The translations under genes and the position numbers were made by a program. This document shows positions 33,764 through 42,718 of a DNA stretch of 64,000 nucleotides, in pieces. This stretch comes from Labrys sp. KNU-23 (GTDB lineage: Bacteria > Pseudomonadota > Alphaproteobacteria > Rhizobiales > Labraceae). The stretch lies in the NCBI RefSeq assembly GCF_008330945.1, contig NZ_CP043488.1, positions 1,958,501 to 2,022,500 of the forward strand, read 5' to 3'. The notes under the pieces are model-generated. The model made no database searches and was not told where the DNA came from. It saw only the letters and a list, made by a program, of their open reading frames with translations. Position 1 is the stretch's first letter; every line of letters begins with the position of its first letter.

Positions 33764-34731
33764 GACGTCCTCACGCGCGGATCGAGGAGAATATAGACGA
33801 AGTCGACCACGGCATTGGCCACGACCACGAACATGGAGGCATACATCACGGTTGCCATGATCATCGGCAGGTCGAGGTTCTGCAGGGCGTCATAGGTGAG
33901 CTTGCCGATGCCATGCAGGCCGAACACCACTTCCGTCAGCAGGGCGGAGCCCCCCACCAGCGCGCCGAAATCAAGCCCGAACAGGGTGATGAAGGCAATC
34001 AGCGAGGTCCTGAGCGCATGGCGCAGCAGGATGCGCGTTTCGGACAGGCCCTTGGCGCGAGCCGTGCGGATATAGTCCTCCTGCAGGGATTCGATGATCG
34101 CCGCCCGCAGCACGCGCCCGTAGATGCCGATATAGAGCACGGCAAGCGTGACCCAGGGGATGACCAGAGTGAGGAACCAGCCCTTGGGATCGTCGAAGAA
34201 GTTCTTGTAGCCGAGCGGTGGCACCCAGCCGAACAGCCAGGTGTCGTGGTAGCGGCTCTGGGTGATCAGGTTCATCACCTCGCCCAGCCAGTAGACCGGC
34301 ATGGAAATGCCGATCAGCCCCGCCGCCATCAGGAGCTTGTCGATCCAGCTGTCGCGCGTGGCGGCGGCGATCATGCCGATGATCACGGAGACCACGACCC
34401 ACAGCAGCGCCGCCCCGAACACCAGCGAGAGCGTGACCGGGATGGAGTCCAGCACCGCCGGTACCACCTTCCAGCCGCGATTGACGAAGGAGGTCAGGTC
34501 GCCGGTGATGAAGATCTTCTTCATCATCAGGCCGTATTGGACATAGAGCGGCTGGTCGAAGCCGAAATTGTGGCGCACGGCTTCCAATACCTCGGGAGAG
34601 GCGTTGCGGCCGGCGATGCGGGCCGCCGGGTCGGCGCCGGGGGTGGCGAAGAAGATCAGGAAGACGATGACCGAGATGCCGAACATCACGAACAGCATCT
34701 GGCCGAAACGGCGCAGGATCGCATAGATCAT
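33760..34731 (-). CDS. Oligo/dipeptide ABC transporter permease (DppB-like)
   Basis: A 323-residue inner-membrane permease with six predicted helices. The opening ILRRFGQMLFVMFGISVIVFLIFFATPGADPA and the EAA loop (YIRTARAKGLSETRILLRHALRTSL) are family-typical; GGSALLTEVVFGLHGIGKL follows. Unusually it is encoded after, not before, the DppC-like partner. Its ATG shares one base with the stop of that gene (TGATG). Confidence 0.94.
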   Translation of the reverse strand: MIYAILRRFGQMLFVMFGISVIVFLIFFATPGADPAARIAGRNASPEVLEAVRHNFGFDQPLYVQYGLMMKKIFITGDLTSFVNRGWKVVPAVLDSIPVTLSLVFGAALLWVVVSVIIGMIAAATRDSWIDKLLMAAGLIGISMPVYWLGEVMNLITQSRYHDTWLFGWVPPLGYKNFFDDPKGWFLTLVIPWVTLAVLYIGIYGRVLRAAIIESLQEDYIRTARAKGLSETRILLRHALRTSLIAFITLFGLDFGALVGGSALLTEVVFGLHGIGKLTYDALQNLDLPMIMATVMYASMFVVVANAVVDFVYILLDPRVRTS

Positions 34732-35771
34732 CAGTCGCGCCCCAATCGAACTTTGGAGCGCGGATCGAGCGCGTCGCGCAGGCCGTCACCGAAGACGTTG
34801 AGCACCATCACCGACAGGGCGATGGCAAGGCCCGGTGCCAGCGCCACCATGGGGCGCGTATAGAGCAAGGCCTGCCCGTCCTGGATGATGGTGCCCCAGC
34901 TCGCGGCGGGCGGCTGCACGCCGATCGACAGGAAGGAGAGGGCCGATTCCGTCAGCATGTTCAACGCCATCATCAGCGGCACGAAGACGATCAGGGTGGT
35001 GGTGATGTTGGGCAGGATGTCGCGCCACAGGATGCGCCGTCCCGGCACGCCCAGATTGATGGCGGCGAGCACGAATTCGGATCTGCGCAGCGACAGCACC
35101 TGCCCGCGGATCGGGCGCGCCACATAGGGCACGTAGACGATGCCGATGATGATGATCGGCAGCCACAGACTGCCGGATTCGATCACGATCGGCCCGATCG
35201 AGATGCCCTGCGAGATGGTGACGATGGAAAGTGAAATTGCCAGCAGATAGATCGGAAACGCCCAGAGGACATCGAGGAAGCGCGACAGCACCGTGTCGAC
35301 GATGCCTCCGAAATAGCCGGCGATCAGGCCCGCCGCCGTGCCGAAGATCAGGGTGAAGATGGTGGCCGCCCCCGCGATCATCAGCGAGGAGAGGCCGCCA
35401 TAGAGCATCCGGGCCATGACGTCGCGTCCCTGGCTGTCGGCGCCGAGGAAATAATTGCCGAGCCGCCAGGTCGGGCCGAGCGGCGTGTAGCCGAGCCCGA
35501 GTCCTTCCGTCGACTGCTCCATCACGGGGGTCTCGACGCCATCGATCTGGATGACGGCGTCGAGGGTAGAGGCGAACGGATCGACCCCGGCCCAGCGGGC
35601 ATAGAGCGGTGCGCTGAGACAAGCGGCTACGATCAGCAGGAACACCACGAGAGAGGCCATGGAGGCCTTGTTGCGTCTCAGCTTCACGAAAGCGAGGGCC
35701 CAGGGCCCTCGCGTCCGGCGTGGCAGGGCGACGACTTCATTCGCCACGGGCGTGCCCTCGAAGTGTGTCAC
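34731..35771 (-). CDS. Oligo/dipeptide ABC transporter permease (DppC-like)
   Basis: A 346-residue permease. The chosen GTG at 35771 overlaps the stop codon of the binding-protein gene by 4 bp (GTGA); longer ATG starts would lie deep in that gene. The oligopeptide-permease N-terminal region (RRNKASMASLVVFLLIVAACLSAPLYARW) is followed by a periplasmic loop of about 60 residues, longer than usual, then LGADSQGRDVMARMLYGG and the EAA loop (EFVLAAINLGVPGRRILWRDILPN). It pairs with the DppB-like protein. Confidence 0.9.
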   Translation of the reverse strand: MTHFEGTPVANEVVALPRRTRGPWALAFVKLRRNKASMASLVVFLLIVAACLSAPLYARWAGVDPFASTLDAVIQIDGVETPVMEQSTEGLGLGYTPLGPTWRLGNYFLGADSQGRDVMARMLYGGLSSLMIAGAATIFTLIFGTAAGLIAGYFGGIVDTVLSRFLDVLWAFPIYLLAISLSIVTISQGISIGPIVIESGSLWLPIIIIGIVYVPYVARPIRGQVLSLRRSEFVLAAINLGVPGRRILWRDILPNITTTLIVFVPLMMALNMLTESALSFLSIGVQPPAASWGTIIQDGQALLYTRPMVALAPGLAIALSVMVLNVFGDGLRDALDPRSKVRLGRD

Positions 35772-37432
35772 TGAACCCAGGCCTGCGTGACCATCCAGTT
35801 GAACTGCGGGTTGAACTTGAAGTTGCCGACGCGCTTGCTGACGAAGTCGAGGCGCTTGGGCGTGAACAGGCCGACGGCCGGTGCCTTGTCGGTGATCTGC
35901 CTGTCGATCTCGGCCCACATCTTGTCGGCGGCCTTCTGGTCGGTAACGCCGAGGTCCAGCGCCTTCTGCATCTTGGCGTCGATCTCCTTGTCGCAGAAGC
36001 CGGAGATGTTGATCGAAGCATCCGAGCCTTCACGGAAGGAGGCGCAGCCGAACAGGATGTTCAGGAAGTCCGAAGCCGCCGGATAATCCTTGTACCACTG
36101 GCTCACCGACATCTGCACCTTGTTGTTGGTGTTCTGGATGTAGGTGAACTGGATGTTGGTCGAGATCGGCTTGACGTCGGCAACATAGCCGATGCTGGTC
36201 AGCACGCTCTGCAGGTAGACGCCGATGGAGCGCGAAATGGCGGTATCCTCGACGATGATAGTGACCTTCTGGCCCTTGGTGCCGGATTCCTCGACGAGCT
36301 GCTTGGCCTTGTCGAGATCGGTGGCCGACCATTTGGCGCCGGGATTCTTGGTGAAGGGGCAATAGTCCTCGTGGCCGGGGAAATCCGGCGGCAGGACCTG
36401 GCAGACCGGAGAGGCCAGCACCTTGCCGCCGAACAGCTTGACCAGCGTGTTGCGGTCGACGGCAAAGGCCACGGCCTGGCGAGCCTTCTCGTTGTCGAAG
36501 GGAGCCAGGCGGGTGTTGAGCGGAGCGTACCACCAGGCCGACAGCGGCGAGATGTGGAGCTGGTCCTTGAACTTGGTGCCGAGCTCGGCCAGGCGGTCGC
36601 TCGGCAGAGGATCGAACATCCAGTCCGCTTCCCCGTTCTGGATCGCCGTCACGGCCGCTTCCTCCGACAGGCCGAAATCATATTGGACGACATCGGGATA
36701 GCCGTCGGGCTGGGCCTCTTCGCTCCACTGCTTGAAATGGGGATTGCGCGAGACCGTCATGCCCTTGTTGGGATCGAAGGCCGAGATCATGTAGGGGCCG
36801 GTGCTGGGAATGGGGCGCGAGCCCATGTCCTCGGCCGGCGTATCGGCGGGCAGGATCACCGCATGCGGCAAAGCGAGCTTGTAGAGGATCTCGGCATCCG
36901 GCTTGGTGAGATTGATGGTGATGGTGCCGGCCGCCTCGTCGGCGACGATGCCGCCTTCCAGCGTGCAGCTCTTGGTATCGGCCAGGCATTTGTCGGCCCC
37001 GACGATGCCGGCATAGAAGGTGCCGGAGGTCGGGCCGGAAATCTTGAAGATGCGCTGGAAGGAGGCGACGACGTCCTTCACGCCGAGGTCCTGTCCGTTC
37101 GAGAACTTGATACCCTTGCGCAGCTTGAAGGTGAAGGTCTTGCCGTCATTGCTGACGGTGGGCAGCGCCTCGGCGAGATCGGGCACCACGGAAAAGCCGT
37201 CCTTGCCTTCCGCCTTGCGAAAGATGACGAGCCCGTCATAGACAGGCTGGTACATCTGCCAGCCCTGGTCGGTGTAGTTGATGTGCGGATCGAGCGTTCC
37301 AGCCGCGGAGCGGGCCAGCAGGCGTATGGCGCCGCCGCGATGTTCCTTCAGATATTCGGCCTGTGCCGGCGCCAGCCAGGAGCCGGCCAGCAAGGCCGAG
37401 GCCGTTGCGGCCAAAAGCAGTTTCTTCATCAT
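35768..37432 (-). CDS. Peptide/oligopeptide ABC substrate-binding protein
   Basis: A 554-residue SBP_bac_5 protein. The signal peptide MMKKLLLAATASALLAGSWLAPAQA is cleaved before EYLKEHRGG; no lipobox cysteine is present. Family landmarks are VVPDLAEALPTVSNDGKTFTFKLRKGIKFSNG and RPIPSTGPYMISAFDPNKGM. Several cysteines (such as CLADTKSC and ILFGCASFREG) could form periplasmic disulfides. It is the first transporter gene after two peptidase genes, so it probably binds peptides that those enzymes then digest. Confidence 0.94.
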   Translation of the reverse strand: MMKKLLLAATASALLAGSWLAPAQAEYLKEHRGGAIRLLARSAAGTLDPHINYTDQGWQMYQPVYDGLVIFRKAEGKDGFSVVPDLAEALPTVSNDGKTFTFKLRKGIKFSNGQDLGVKDVVASFQRIFKISGPTSGTFYAGIVGADKCLADTKSCTLEGGIVADEAAGTITINLTKPDAEILYKLALPHAVILPADTPAEDMGSRPIPSTGPYMISAFDPNKGMTVSRNPHFKQWSEEAQPDGYPDVVQYDFGLSEEAAVTAIQNGEADWMFDPLPSDRLAELGTKFKDQLHISPLSAWWYAPLNTRLAPFDNEKARQAVAFAVDRNTLVKLFGGKVLASPVCQVLPPDFPGHEDYCPFTKNPGAKWSATDLDKAKQLVEESGTKGQKVTIIVEDTAISRSIGVYLQSVLTSIGYVADVKPISTNIQFTYIQNTNNKVQMSVSQWYKDYPAASDFLNILFGCASFREGSDASINISGFCDKEIDAKMQKALDLGVTDQKAADKMWAEIDRQITDKAPAVGLFTPKRLDFVSKRVGNFKFNPQFNWMVTQAWVQ

Positions 37433-37453
37433 CGATCCCCTCTTCTGATTTAT

Positions 37454-38359
37454 TTACCGGTCGTTCCGATCCAGGAAGTCCCCGACCACCCGCATGCATT
37501 TCTCTTGCTCTTCCACATGCGGCATGTGGCTGGAATGCTCGAATATCTCCCAGCGCGATCCCTCGATGCCGTCCTTGTAGGGCTGCACGGTCGCGGGCGT
37601 GGCTTCGTCATGGTGCCCGGAGAGGATCAGCGTCGGCACCTCGACGGCCGGCAGGCGGTCGATGATGCTCCAGTCCTTCAGCGTGCCGATGACATGGAAC
37701 TCGTTGGGGCCGTTCATCACGTTGTAGACGGTGGGATTGCGCGCCACCTGGGCAAAGCTCGCCGCAACCTCCGGCGGGAAGGGCACCACGCGGCAGACAT
37801 GGCGCTCGTAGAACACCATGGTCGCGGCCTGATAGTCCGCATCATCAGTCGTGCCCGCCTGCTCGTGCCGGGTCAGCGTGTCCTGCACGTCGGGGGGCAG
37901 GTCGGCACGCAGGCGATTGGCTTCCTCCACCCACAATTTCATCGAGGCCGGTGAATTGGCGATGGTCAGCGACTTCAATCCCTTCGGCCGGGTCACGGCA
38001 TATTCGGCGCCCAGCATGCCACCCCAGCTCTGGCCGAGCACATGGAAGCCGGCGCGAATGCCGAGATGGTCGACCAGGTTCTCGAGCTCGTCGATGAAGA
38101 GTGCCGGCGTCCAGAAATCGGCGCCCTTCTCCGGCAGCAGGGTGGAATTGCCGCAGCCGAGCTGGTCGTAGTGGATGACGGCCCGTCCGTCGCGGGCGAG
38201 CAGCTTGTAGGCGTCGACATAATTGTGGGCGACGCCCGGACCGCCATGCAGGATCACCAACGGGGCCTTGTCGCCTCCGAGCTCGCCGCTGATGCGATAC
38301 CAGGTCTCGTAGCCCCGGAAGGCTGCCCGGCCTTCCCGGCTGATGATCTCAAGCGACAT
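37454..38359 (-). CDS. Prolyl-iminopeptidase-like alpha/beta hydrolase (S33)
   Basis: A 301-residue serine hydrolase. LVILHGGPGVAHNY gives the HGGPG oxyanion motif, GQSWGGMLG the nucleophile serine, and the C-terminal ILSGHHDEATP and SSHMPHVEE the acid and histidine. The tryptophan-containing GQSWGG elbow is typical of prolyl iminopeptidases and tricorn-factor-like aminopeptidases. The start at 38359 has GGGAAG in front and overlaps the aminopeptidase gene by 11 bp. It should release N-terminal residues from imported peptides in the cytosol. Confidence 0.88.
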   Translation of the reverse strand: MSLEIISREGRAAFRGYETWYRISGELGGDKAPLVILHGGPGVAHNYVDAYKLLARDGRAVIHYDQLGCGNSTLLPEKGADFWTPALFIDELENLVDHLGIRAGFHVLGQSWGGMLGAEYAVTRPKGLKSLTIANSPASMKLWVEEANRLRADLPPDVQDTLTRHEQAGTTDDADYQAATMVFYERHVCRVVPFPPEVAASFAQVARNPTVYNVMNGPNEFHVIGTLKDWSIIDRLPAVEVPTLILSGHHDEATPATVQPYKDGIEGSRWEIFEHSSHMPHVEEQEKCMRVVGDFLDRNDR

Positions 38360-39872
38360 TGTGCTTCCCATTCAGGTTGTGGACCCATTCCTCCAGCATC
38401 TGCACGCCGAAGGCGGTGGCGCCTTGCCGGCCCAGGGGACGATCGCTGTCGGCCAGTTCCTTGCCGGCGATGTCGAGATGGACCCAGGGGCGGTCTTGCG
38501 TGAAATGGCGCAGGAAGGCGGCGGCATAGGGCGCGTCGCCGTCTTCCATGTCCTTGGCGTGGTGCCTGAGATCGGCGAAGGGCGAGTACAACCCCTCGTC
38601 ATAGGCGCGGTCGAGCGGCAATTGCCAGAAGCGCTCGCCGACCGTTTCTCCGGCCTCGATCATCTGGGAGGCGATGGCGTCGTCGGTGCTGAACAGGCCG
38701 GCGAAGATCGATCCCAGGCCCCGCATCACCGAATAGGTCAGGGTGGCCAAATCGACGATCACGGAGGGCTCGAAGCGCGAGGCGGCATAATGCAGGCAGT
38801 CGGCCAGGAGCAGGCGCCCCTCCGCATCCGTATCGAAGATCTCCACGGTCTGGCCCGAAGCGGTCGTGATGATCTCGCGAGGCTTGAGCGCGGTGCCCGA
38901 GGGCAGGTTCTCGGCGATGCCGAGCACGCCCACGGCGTGGACGGGGCTGCCCTGCCGGGCAAGCGCCAGCAGGAGACCGACCACCGCGGCCGCGCCGCCC
39001 ATATCGGCCTTCATGTCGAACATCTGCGCGCCACCCTTGATGCACAGGCCGCCTGAATCGAAGCAGACGCCCTTGCCGACGAAGGCGAGCGGCTGCTCGC
39101 CCGAGCCCGTGCCGCGATAGCGCAGCACGGCCACACGCGGCGCACGGGCCGAGCCGGAACCGACGGCCAGCAGCGCGTTCATGCCGAGTTCCCTCAGTCG
39201 CGCCGCATCGAGGATCTCGACCTCGATGCCGGCCTCGCGCAGTGCCTCCAGATGATCGGCGAAATTGTCGGGGTGAATGTGGTTCGGCGGCAGATTGACC
39301 AGGGTGCGCGCATAATCAACGCCATCGCCGATGGCGTTGGTCCGTGCAAGCGCTGCCGTCAGGTCGGCCTTGTTCGCTCCGACGAGCTCCAGCCGCCAAG
39401 CCTGATCCGCCTCAGCCACCGGACGCTTGTTGCGCAGGTCGAAGCGGTAGCGGCGCAGCCGGATACCGAGCGCCACGCGTGCCAGGATTTCCGCCCCGGA
39501 GAGGCTGGTGCCGGCGACGGGATCGAGGACGAGCGTCGCCTCACCGATGCCCTTGCTTTCCAGATACGCGGCAAGCGCGCCGCCGGCCCGCGCCAGGGAC
39601 AGGGCGTTGAGCGCCTCGGCCTGGCCCAGCGACAGCACGATCACTCGCTTGGCCGATACCGCCAGTGGCGCGATGATGTCGGTGCAGGTGCCGGCTGCGG
39701 CGAGTGAGACCGGGTCGGAGCAGACTCGGGAGAGAAGTCCGCCCATTTCGGCGTCCAAGGCCGCTGCCCGAGGGCCGAGTTCCTGCCCGGCGGGCTGTAG
39801 GACCACGATGGTGGCGGCTGTGGAAGAGACCCCGTCTGCCGGCTTGAACACGGGCACTGGAGATTGCGGCAT
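38349..39872 (-). CDS. Leucyl aminopeptidase (M17 family)
   Basis: A 507-residue M17 aminopeptidase. Metal and active-site residues are visible: FVGKGVCFDSGGLCIKGG (Lys267, Asp272, Lys279), DMKADMGGA (Asp290) and FDTDAEGRL (Asp349, Glu351, Arg353). The usual NTDAEGRL reads DTDAEGRL here, a conservative change at residue 347. The N-terminal domain is poorly conserved, as usual. It is the first gene of the peptide operon, divergent from a LysR gene, and feeds amino acids from imported peptides to metabolism. Confidence 0.93.
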   Translation of the reverse strand: MPQSPVPVFKPADGVSSTAATIVVLQPAGQELGPRAAALDAEMGGLLSRVCSDPVSLAAAGTCTDIIAPLAVSAKRVIVLSLGQAEALNALSLARAGGALAAYLESKGIGEATLVLDPVAGTSLSGAEILARVALGIRLRRYRFDLRNKRPVAEADQAWRLELVGANKADLTAALARTNAIGDGVDYARTLVNLPPNHIHPDNFADHLEALREAGIEVEILDAARLRELGMNALLAVGSGSARAPRVAVLRYRGTGSGEQPLAFVGKGVCFDSGGLCIKGGAQMFDMKADMGGAAAVVGLLLALARQGSPVHAVGVLGIAENLPSGTALKPREIITTASGQTVEIFDTDAEGRLLLADCLHYAASRFEPSVIVDLATLTYSVMRGLGSIFAGLFSTDDAIASQMIEAGETVGERFWQLPLDRAYDEGLYSPFADLRHHAKDMEDGDAPYAAAFLRHFTQDRPWVHLDIAGKELADSDRPLGRQGATAFGVQMLEEWVHNLNGKHNVA

Positions 39873-40112
39873 TGGACGGAGGATTCCCTATTGCGGCGAC
39901 GCAGGCGGGGATGGCCTCCTGGCGCATATCCTCGCTTCGGCGCCCGGCTGTTGCCGTTCGATCCGAAGTTCAGGCGCATGCGCAGAACCGCGACCGCCTT
40001 TGCCAGCGGTGCGGTGCCGATATCCCCTATGGTCGCTTTATCGTGACGACTTGGTCCTTTTCGGTAGCCCTGAAGAAGGCAGGCGATCAAACGCCAATTT
40101 CGTCCACGTCAA

Positions 40113-40142
40113 TTGACAAAAACTCATCCGACAATTCATGAT
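40113..40142 (+). promoter_or_regulatory. Promoter of the peptide-operon LysR gene
   Basis: Perfect TTGACA (40113-40118), an 18-bp spacer and CATGAT (40137-40142). Transcription would start at or next to the ATG at 40149, and no ribosome site precedes that ATG, so the mRNA may be leaderless. Confidence 0.45.
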
Positions 40143-40148
40143 CGGCGC

Positions 40149-41051
40149 ATGGCTCTCCCCTCGCTCAATGGCATGCGCGCTTTCGAGGCTGCCGCACGCC
40201 TTGGCAGCATCAAGGATGCGGCGGAGGAGCTGCACCTGACACCATCCGCCGTCAGCCGCCACATCCGAACGCTCGAAACCACCCTCGGCCAGGAACTGTT
40301 CGAGCGGGGCTTTCGCCAGATCACCCTGACGACCCGGGGCTCCTATTATGCGCGCTGCCTTTCGGAGGCGTTCGAGGCGATCTGGCGCGCGACGGACGAT
40401 GTCAGCTTCTATGACGACCCGCGGCGTAGCAAGGCGCATCGCGTGAGGATTCTATGCGTGCCGGCAGTTCTGAACCTTTGGCTGGCAGACCGGCTACCAG
40501 GATTTCGCCGGCAGCATCCCTCCGTGGATCTGGAGGTTCTGACCTCGGGCAAGCGCGCCAATTTCGATTTGGCCATCGTCGACGAGTTCGACTACAAGGC
40601 CGGCCCGGCTCTGACCCTGCTCATCCCGCTGCTGCTGACGCCGGTTTGCGCGCCCGAGCTGCTGGATGGCCCTCTTCCCCTGCGCACGCCGGCAGACCTC
40701 ATCCATCATCACCTGATTCACGAATGCGAAACCACAAGATGGAAGCGTTGGCTCGAGCAGGAGGGTGTTCCGGGCGCTTCCCCGAAATCGAGTACGATCC
40801 TGGACGATTGCACGGTGATCATGCGGGAAACCATGAACGGCGTCGGCATCGCCCTTGCCGATACGATGATGGCGCAGGACCTGCTGCAGCAGGGCAGGCT
40901 GGTCGCTCCGTTTCGCTCCCGCCACCTCTATCCGGCCGGCATCTACCTCTATCAGCGCCGCAGCGTGGGCAACAAGCAGGATACCAGCCTGTTCCAGGAC
41001 TGGCTGCTCGATGAAGTCGCCGAGCACAAGCGCGCGATGGCCATCGCCTGA
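40149..41051 (+). CDS. LysR-type regulator (GcvA-like)
   Basis: A 300-residue LysR protein with MALPSLNGMRAFEAAARLGSIKDAAEELHLTPSAVSRHIRTLE at the N-terminus, the GcvA/AmpR-type opening. The effector domain includes RVRILCVPAVLNLWLADRLPGFRRQHPSVDLEV and a LADTMMAQDLLQQGRLVAPF segment typical of the subgroup. It is divergent from the aminopeptidase-peptide transport operon and most likely controls it. Confidence 0.9.
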   Translation: MALPSLNGMRAFEAAARLGSIKDAAEELHLTPSAVSRHIRTLETTLGQELFERGFRQITLTTRGSYYARCLSEAFEAIWRATDDVSFYDDPRRSKAHRVRILCVPAVLNLWLADRLPGFRRQHPSVDLEVLTSGKRANFDLAIVDEFDYKAGPALTLLIPLLLTPVCAPELLDGPLPLRTPADLIHHHLIHECETTRWKRWLEQEGVPGASPKSSTILDDCTVIMRETMNGVGIALADTMMAQDLLQQGRLVAPFRSRHLYPAGIYLYQRRSVGNKQDTSLFQDWLLDEVAEHKRAMAIA

Positions 41052-41057
41052 ATCAGG

Positions 41058-41648
41058 TCAAATCGCCATGGACCTCATGCGCAGGATCACGGCGCGTGCC
41101 TCACGGCCGTTCTGGGCTGCAAGGAATGCCGGTTCTTCCACGCTCAGCAACACCGTGTCGCGTGGCGCCAGATGAAGGGAGGCTTGCGCGGCAGGCGTCA
41201 GGCTCCATGTGCCGCTGGCAGCGAAGACGACGACGAGATCATCGGCCGGGATGATGTGTTCGCCGGGGCCGGCGAGGACATCCTGCGCGACATGGCGCCA
41301 GCGCTTGCGGCTGGCCATGACGTTGAAGACACGCACGGGCCCTTTGACGGGCCGGCCGATGGGAGCAAGGCCGGTATCGAAGCGGAATGGGGCGAGGGGC
41401 AGGAGCCGGTGTGTCGAGGACTCGAAATCGAGCTCCAACTCCTCGCCCTCGATCAGGGTGATCACCCGCTCCGCGCCGGGAAAGCTCGAGAAGGCACCGT
41501 CCTCGATGATAGGGGCGCTGCTGATCCTCACCTCGAAATCGTCACGCGAGGCGCCGGGCGGGGAAAGGAAGATCTCATCGGTTTCCCCGCGCCCGTTCTT
41601 CCAGGGCAATGTCGCGTAGGTGATGCGGGCAAGATGTTCGACGGCCAT
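41058..41648 (-). CDS. HutD/Ves family protein
   Basis: A 196-residue cupin-like protein. WKNGRGETDEI (about residues 16-26) is the family signature; ISSAPIIEDGAFSSFPGAERVITLIEGEELEL follows. HutD proteins accompany histidine-utilisation genes in pseudomonads, where they limit excessive hut expression; Ves is a cold-induced relative. No hut enzyme gene is in the window, so a histidine link cannot be shown. It is convergent with the upstream LysR gene and 48 bp from the RibF-like gene in the same orientation. Confidence 0.85.
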   Translation of the reverse strand: MAVEHLARITYATLPWKNGRGETDEIFLSPPGASRDDFEVRISSAPIIEDGAFSSFPGAERVITLIEGEELELDFESSTHRLLPLAPFRFDTGLAPIGRPVKGPVRVFNVMASRKRWRHVAQDVLAGPGEHIIPADDLVVVFAASGTWSLTPAAQASLHLAPRDTVLLSVEEPAFLAAQNGREARAVILRMRSMAI

Positions 41649-41696
41649 GGCGGTCCAGTTGCGTTGGTGCAGCGATTTCGGCGGCAGCCGGGCCGG

Positions 41697-42509
41697 TCAG
41701 GCCAGCCGGTCGAGGAAGCGGAGGAGGCCCGGCGCCAGCGGCGCGCCTCGATCCGAGGCGATCACGCCATCGGCGGCCAGATGTAGACGCCGGAGGCCGC
41801 TGTCGGTCCTGCACAGATAGAGGCCGGCGGGCGGGCGGCAAAGCAGGGGGGAAAGGGCAAGCCGGGAGCCTGATGGGGCGATTTCGGCCAGCCAGGGCGT
41901 GCCGAGCAGGGCGTTGGCCGCCCGGAGGTCGCCGGCCCGCAGAAAAGCGCGAACCTGGCTGGACGAGCAGCGCTGGGCATTGGCGGAGACTTCCTGGACG
42001 CAGGTCACTCCGAAGCCGAGGGACCTGCCGAGATGGGCGAGCAGGCCGGCGTCGCCGGCTCGCGACCGGCCGAAACGGAAGTCGTCGCCTGTCACGACAT
42101 GGCTGATGCCGAGAGCCTGCTTGAGGATCTTGCGGGCAAATTCTGCCGGCGTCAGTGAGGCGAAGGCCGCATCGAAGGTCGGCGAGAAGACGTAGTCGAG
42201 CCCAAGGGCGCCAAAGCGACGGGCTTTCGTCGCAGGGGTGGTCAGGCGAAAGGGAGAATCCGTCGCGCAGAAGAAGCTGCGCGGGTGGGGTTCGCAGGAC
42301 ATCATGGCGATCGGCAGGTCCTCGCCCGCAATGATCTCGGCCGCATCGAGCAAGGCCTGATGGCCGCGATGGAAGCCGTCGAAATTACCGAGCAGCAGCA
42401 CGGCGCCGCGGTCGGGGTCTCCGGCGGGCAGGCAATCGGCGACATGACGCAAGCCGCCATGGCCGGCCGGCTGCCATTGCTCATGCTGGATAGGCTGTGT
42501 CCATGCCAT
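41697..42509 (-). CDS. RibF-like FAD synthetase lacking a recognisable riboflavin kinase half
   Basis: A 270-residue protein. The N-terminal adenylyltransferase module is intact: GNFDGFHRGHQALL (about 41-54), a DYVFSPTFDAAFASLTPAEFARKIL segment, GDDFRFGRSRAGDAGLL (about 141-157) and SSSQVRAFLRAGDLRAANALLG. In bifunctional RibF the next residues should be the G-x-V-x-x-G-x-x-x-GR-x-x-GFPTANL kinase motif; here they read GTPWLAEIAPSGSRLALSPLL, and only about 70 residues remain. It could make FAD from FMN or have another nucleotidyl-transfer role. A main RibF is expected elsewhere in the genome. Confidence 0.82.
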   Translation of the reverse strand: MAWTQPIQHEQWQPAGHGGLRHVADCLPAGDPDRGAVLLLGNFDGFHRGHQALLDAAEIIAGEDLPIAMMSCEPHPRSFFCATDSPFRLTTPATKARRFGALGLDYVFSPTFDAAFASLTPAEFARKILKQALGISHVVTGDDFRFGRSRAGDAGLLAHLGRSLGFGVTCVQEVSANAQRCSSSQVRAFLRAGDLRAANALLGTPWLAEIAPSGSRLALSPLLCRPPAGLYLCRTDSGLRRLHLAADGVIASDRGAPLAPGLLRFLDRLA

Positions 42510-42666
42510 TGGGCAAATCCCCGGAAGCGGCCCTGCTTCGACGTTCGAAGGCTAGCGATCCGTCGCAAAGACGGGAATTCGCATTTTCCGAAACGCTGCT
42601 TTGGGAAAACCGTGGCATGCCCGGGGGCAATGGCCGCTGCTTGGACAGAGTCTCCTTGATGAGATG

Positions 42667-42690
42667 GGTTATCGTGCTATATAGATAACC
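42667..42690. promoter_or_regulatory. Operator palindrome of the toxin-antitoxin operon
   Basis: GGTTATC-N10-GATAACC, a perfect 7-bp dyad whose centre is the A/T-rich string CTATATA, 29 bp before the antitoxin start. Dyads over the promoter are usual binding sites for the antitoxin or toxin-antitoxin complex. Confidence 0.65.
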
Positions 42691-42718
42691 ATGATAATTC
42701 GAATTTGGAGCTGATGAC

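Noticed and set aside
35720..37954. A 744-codon plus-strand frame opposite the peptide-binding protein gene
   Set aside because: No motifs; it spans the ends of three real genes on the other strand.
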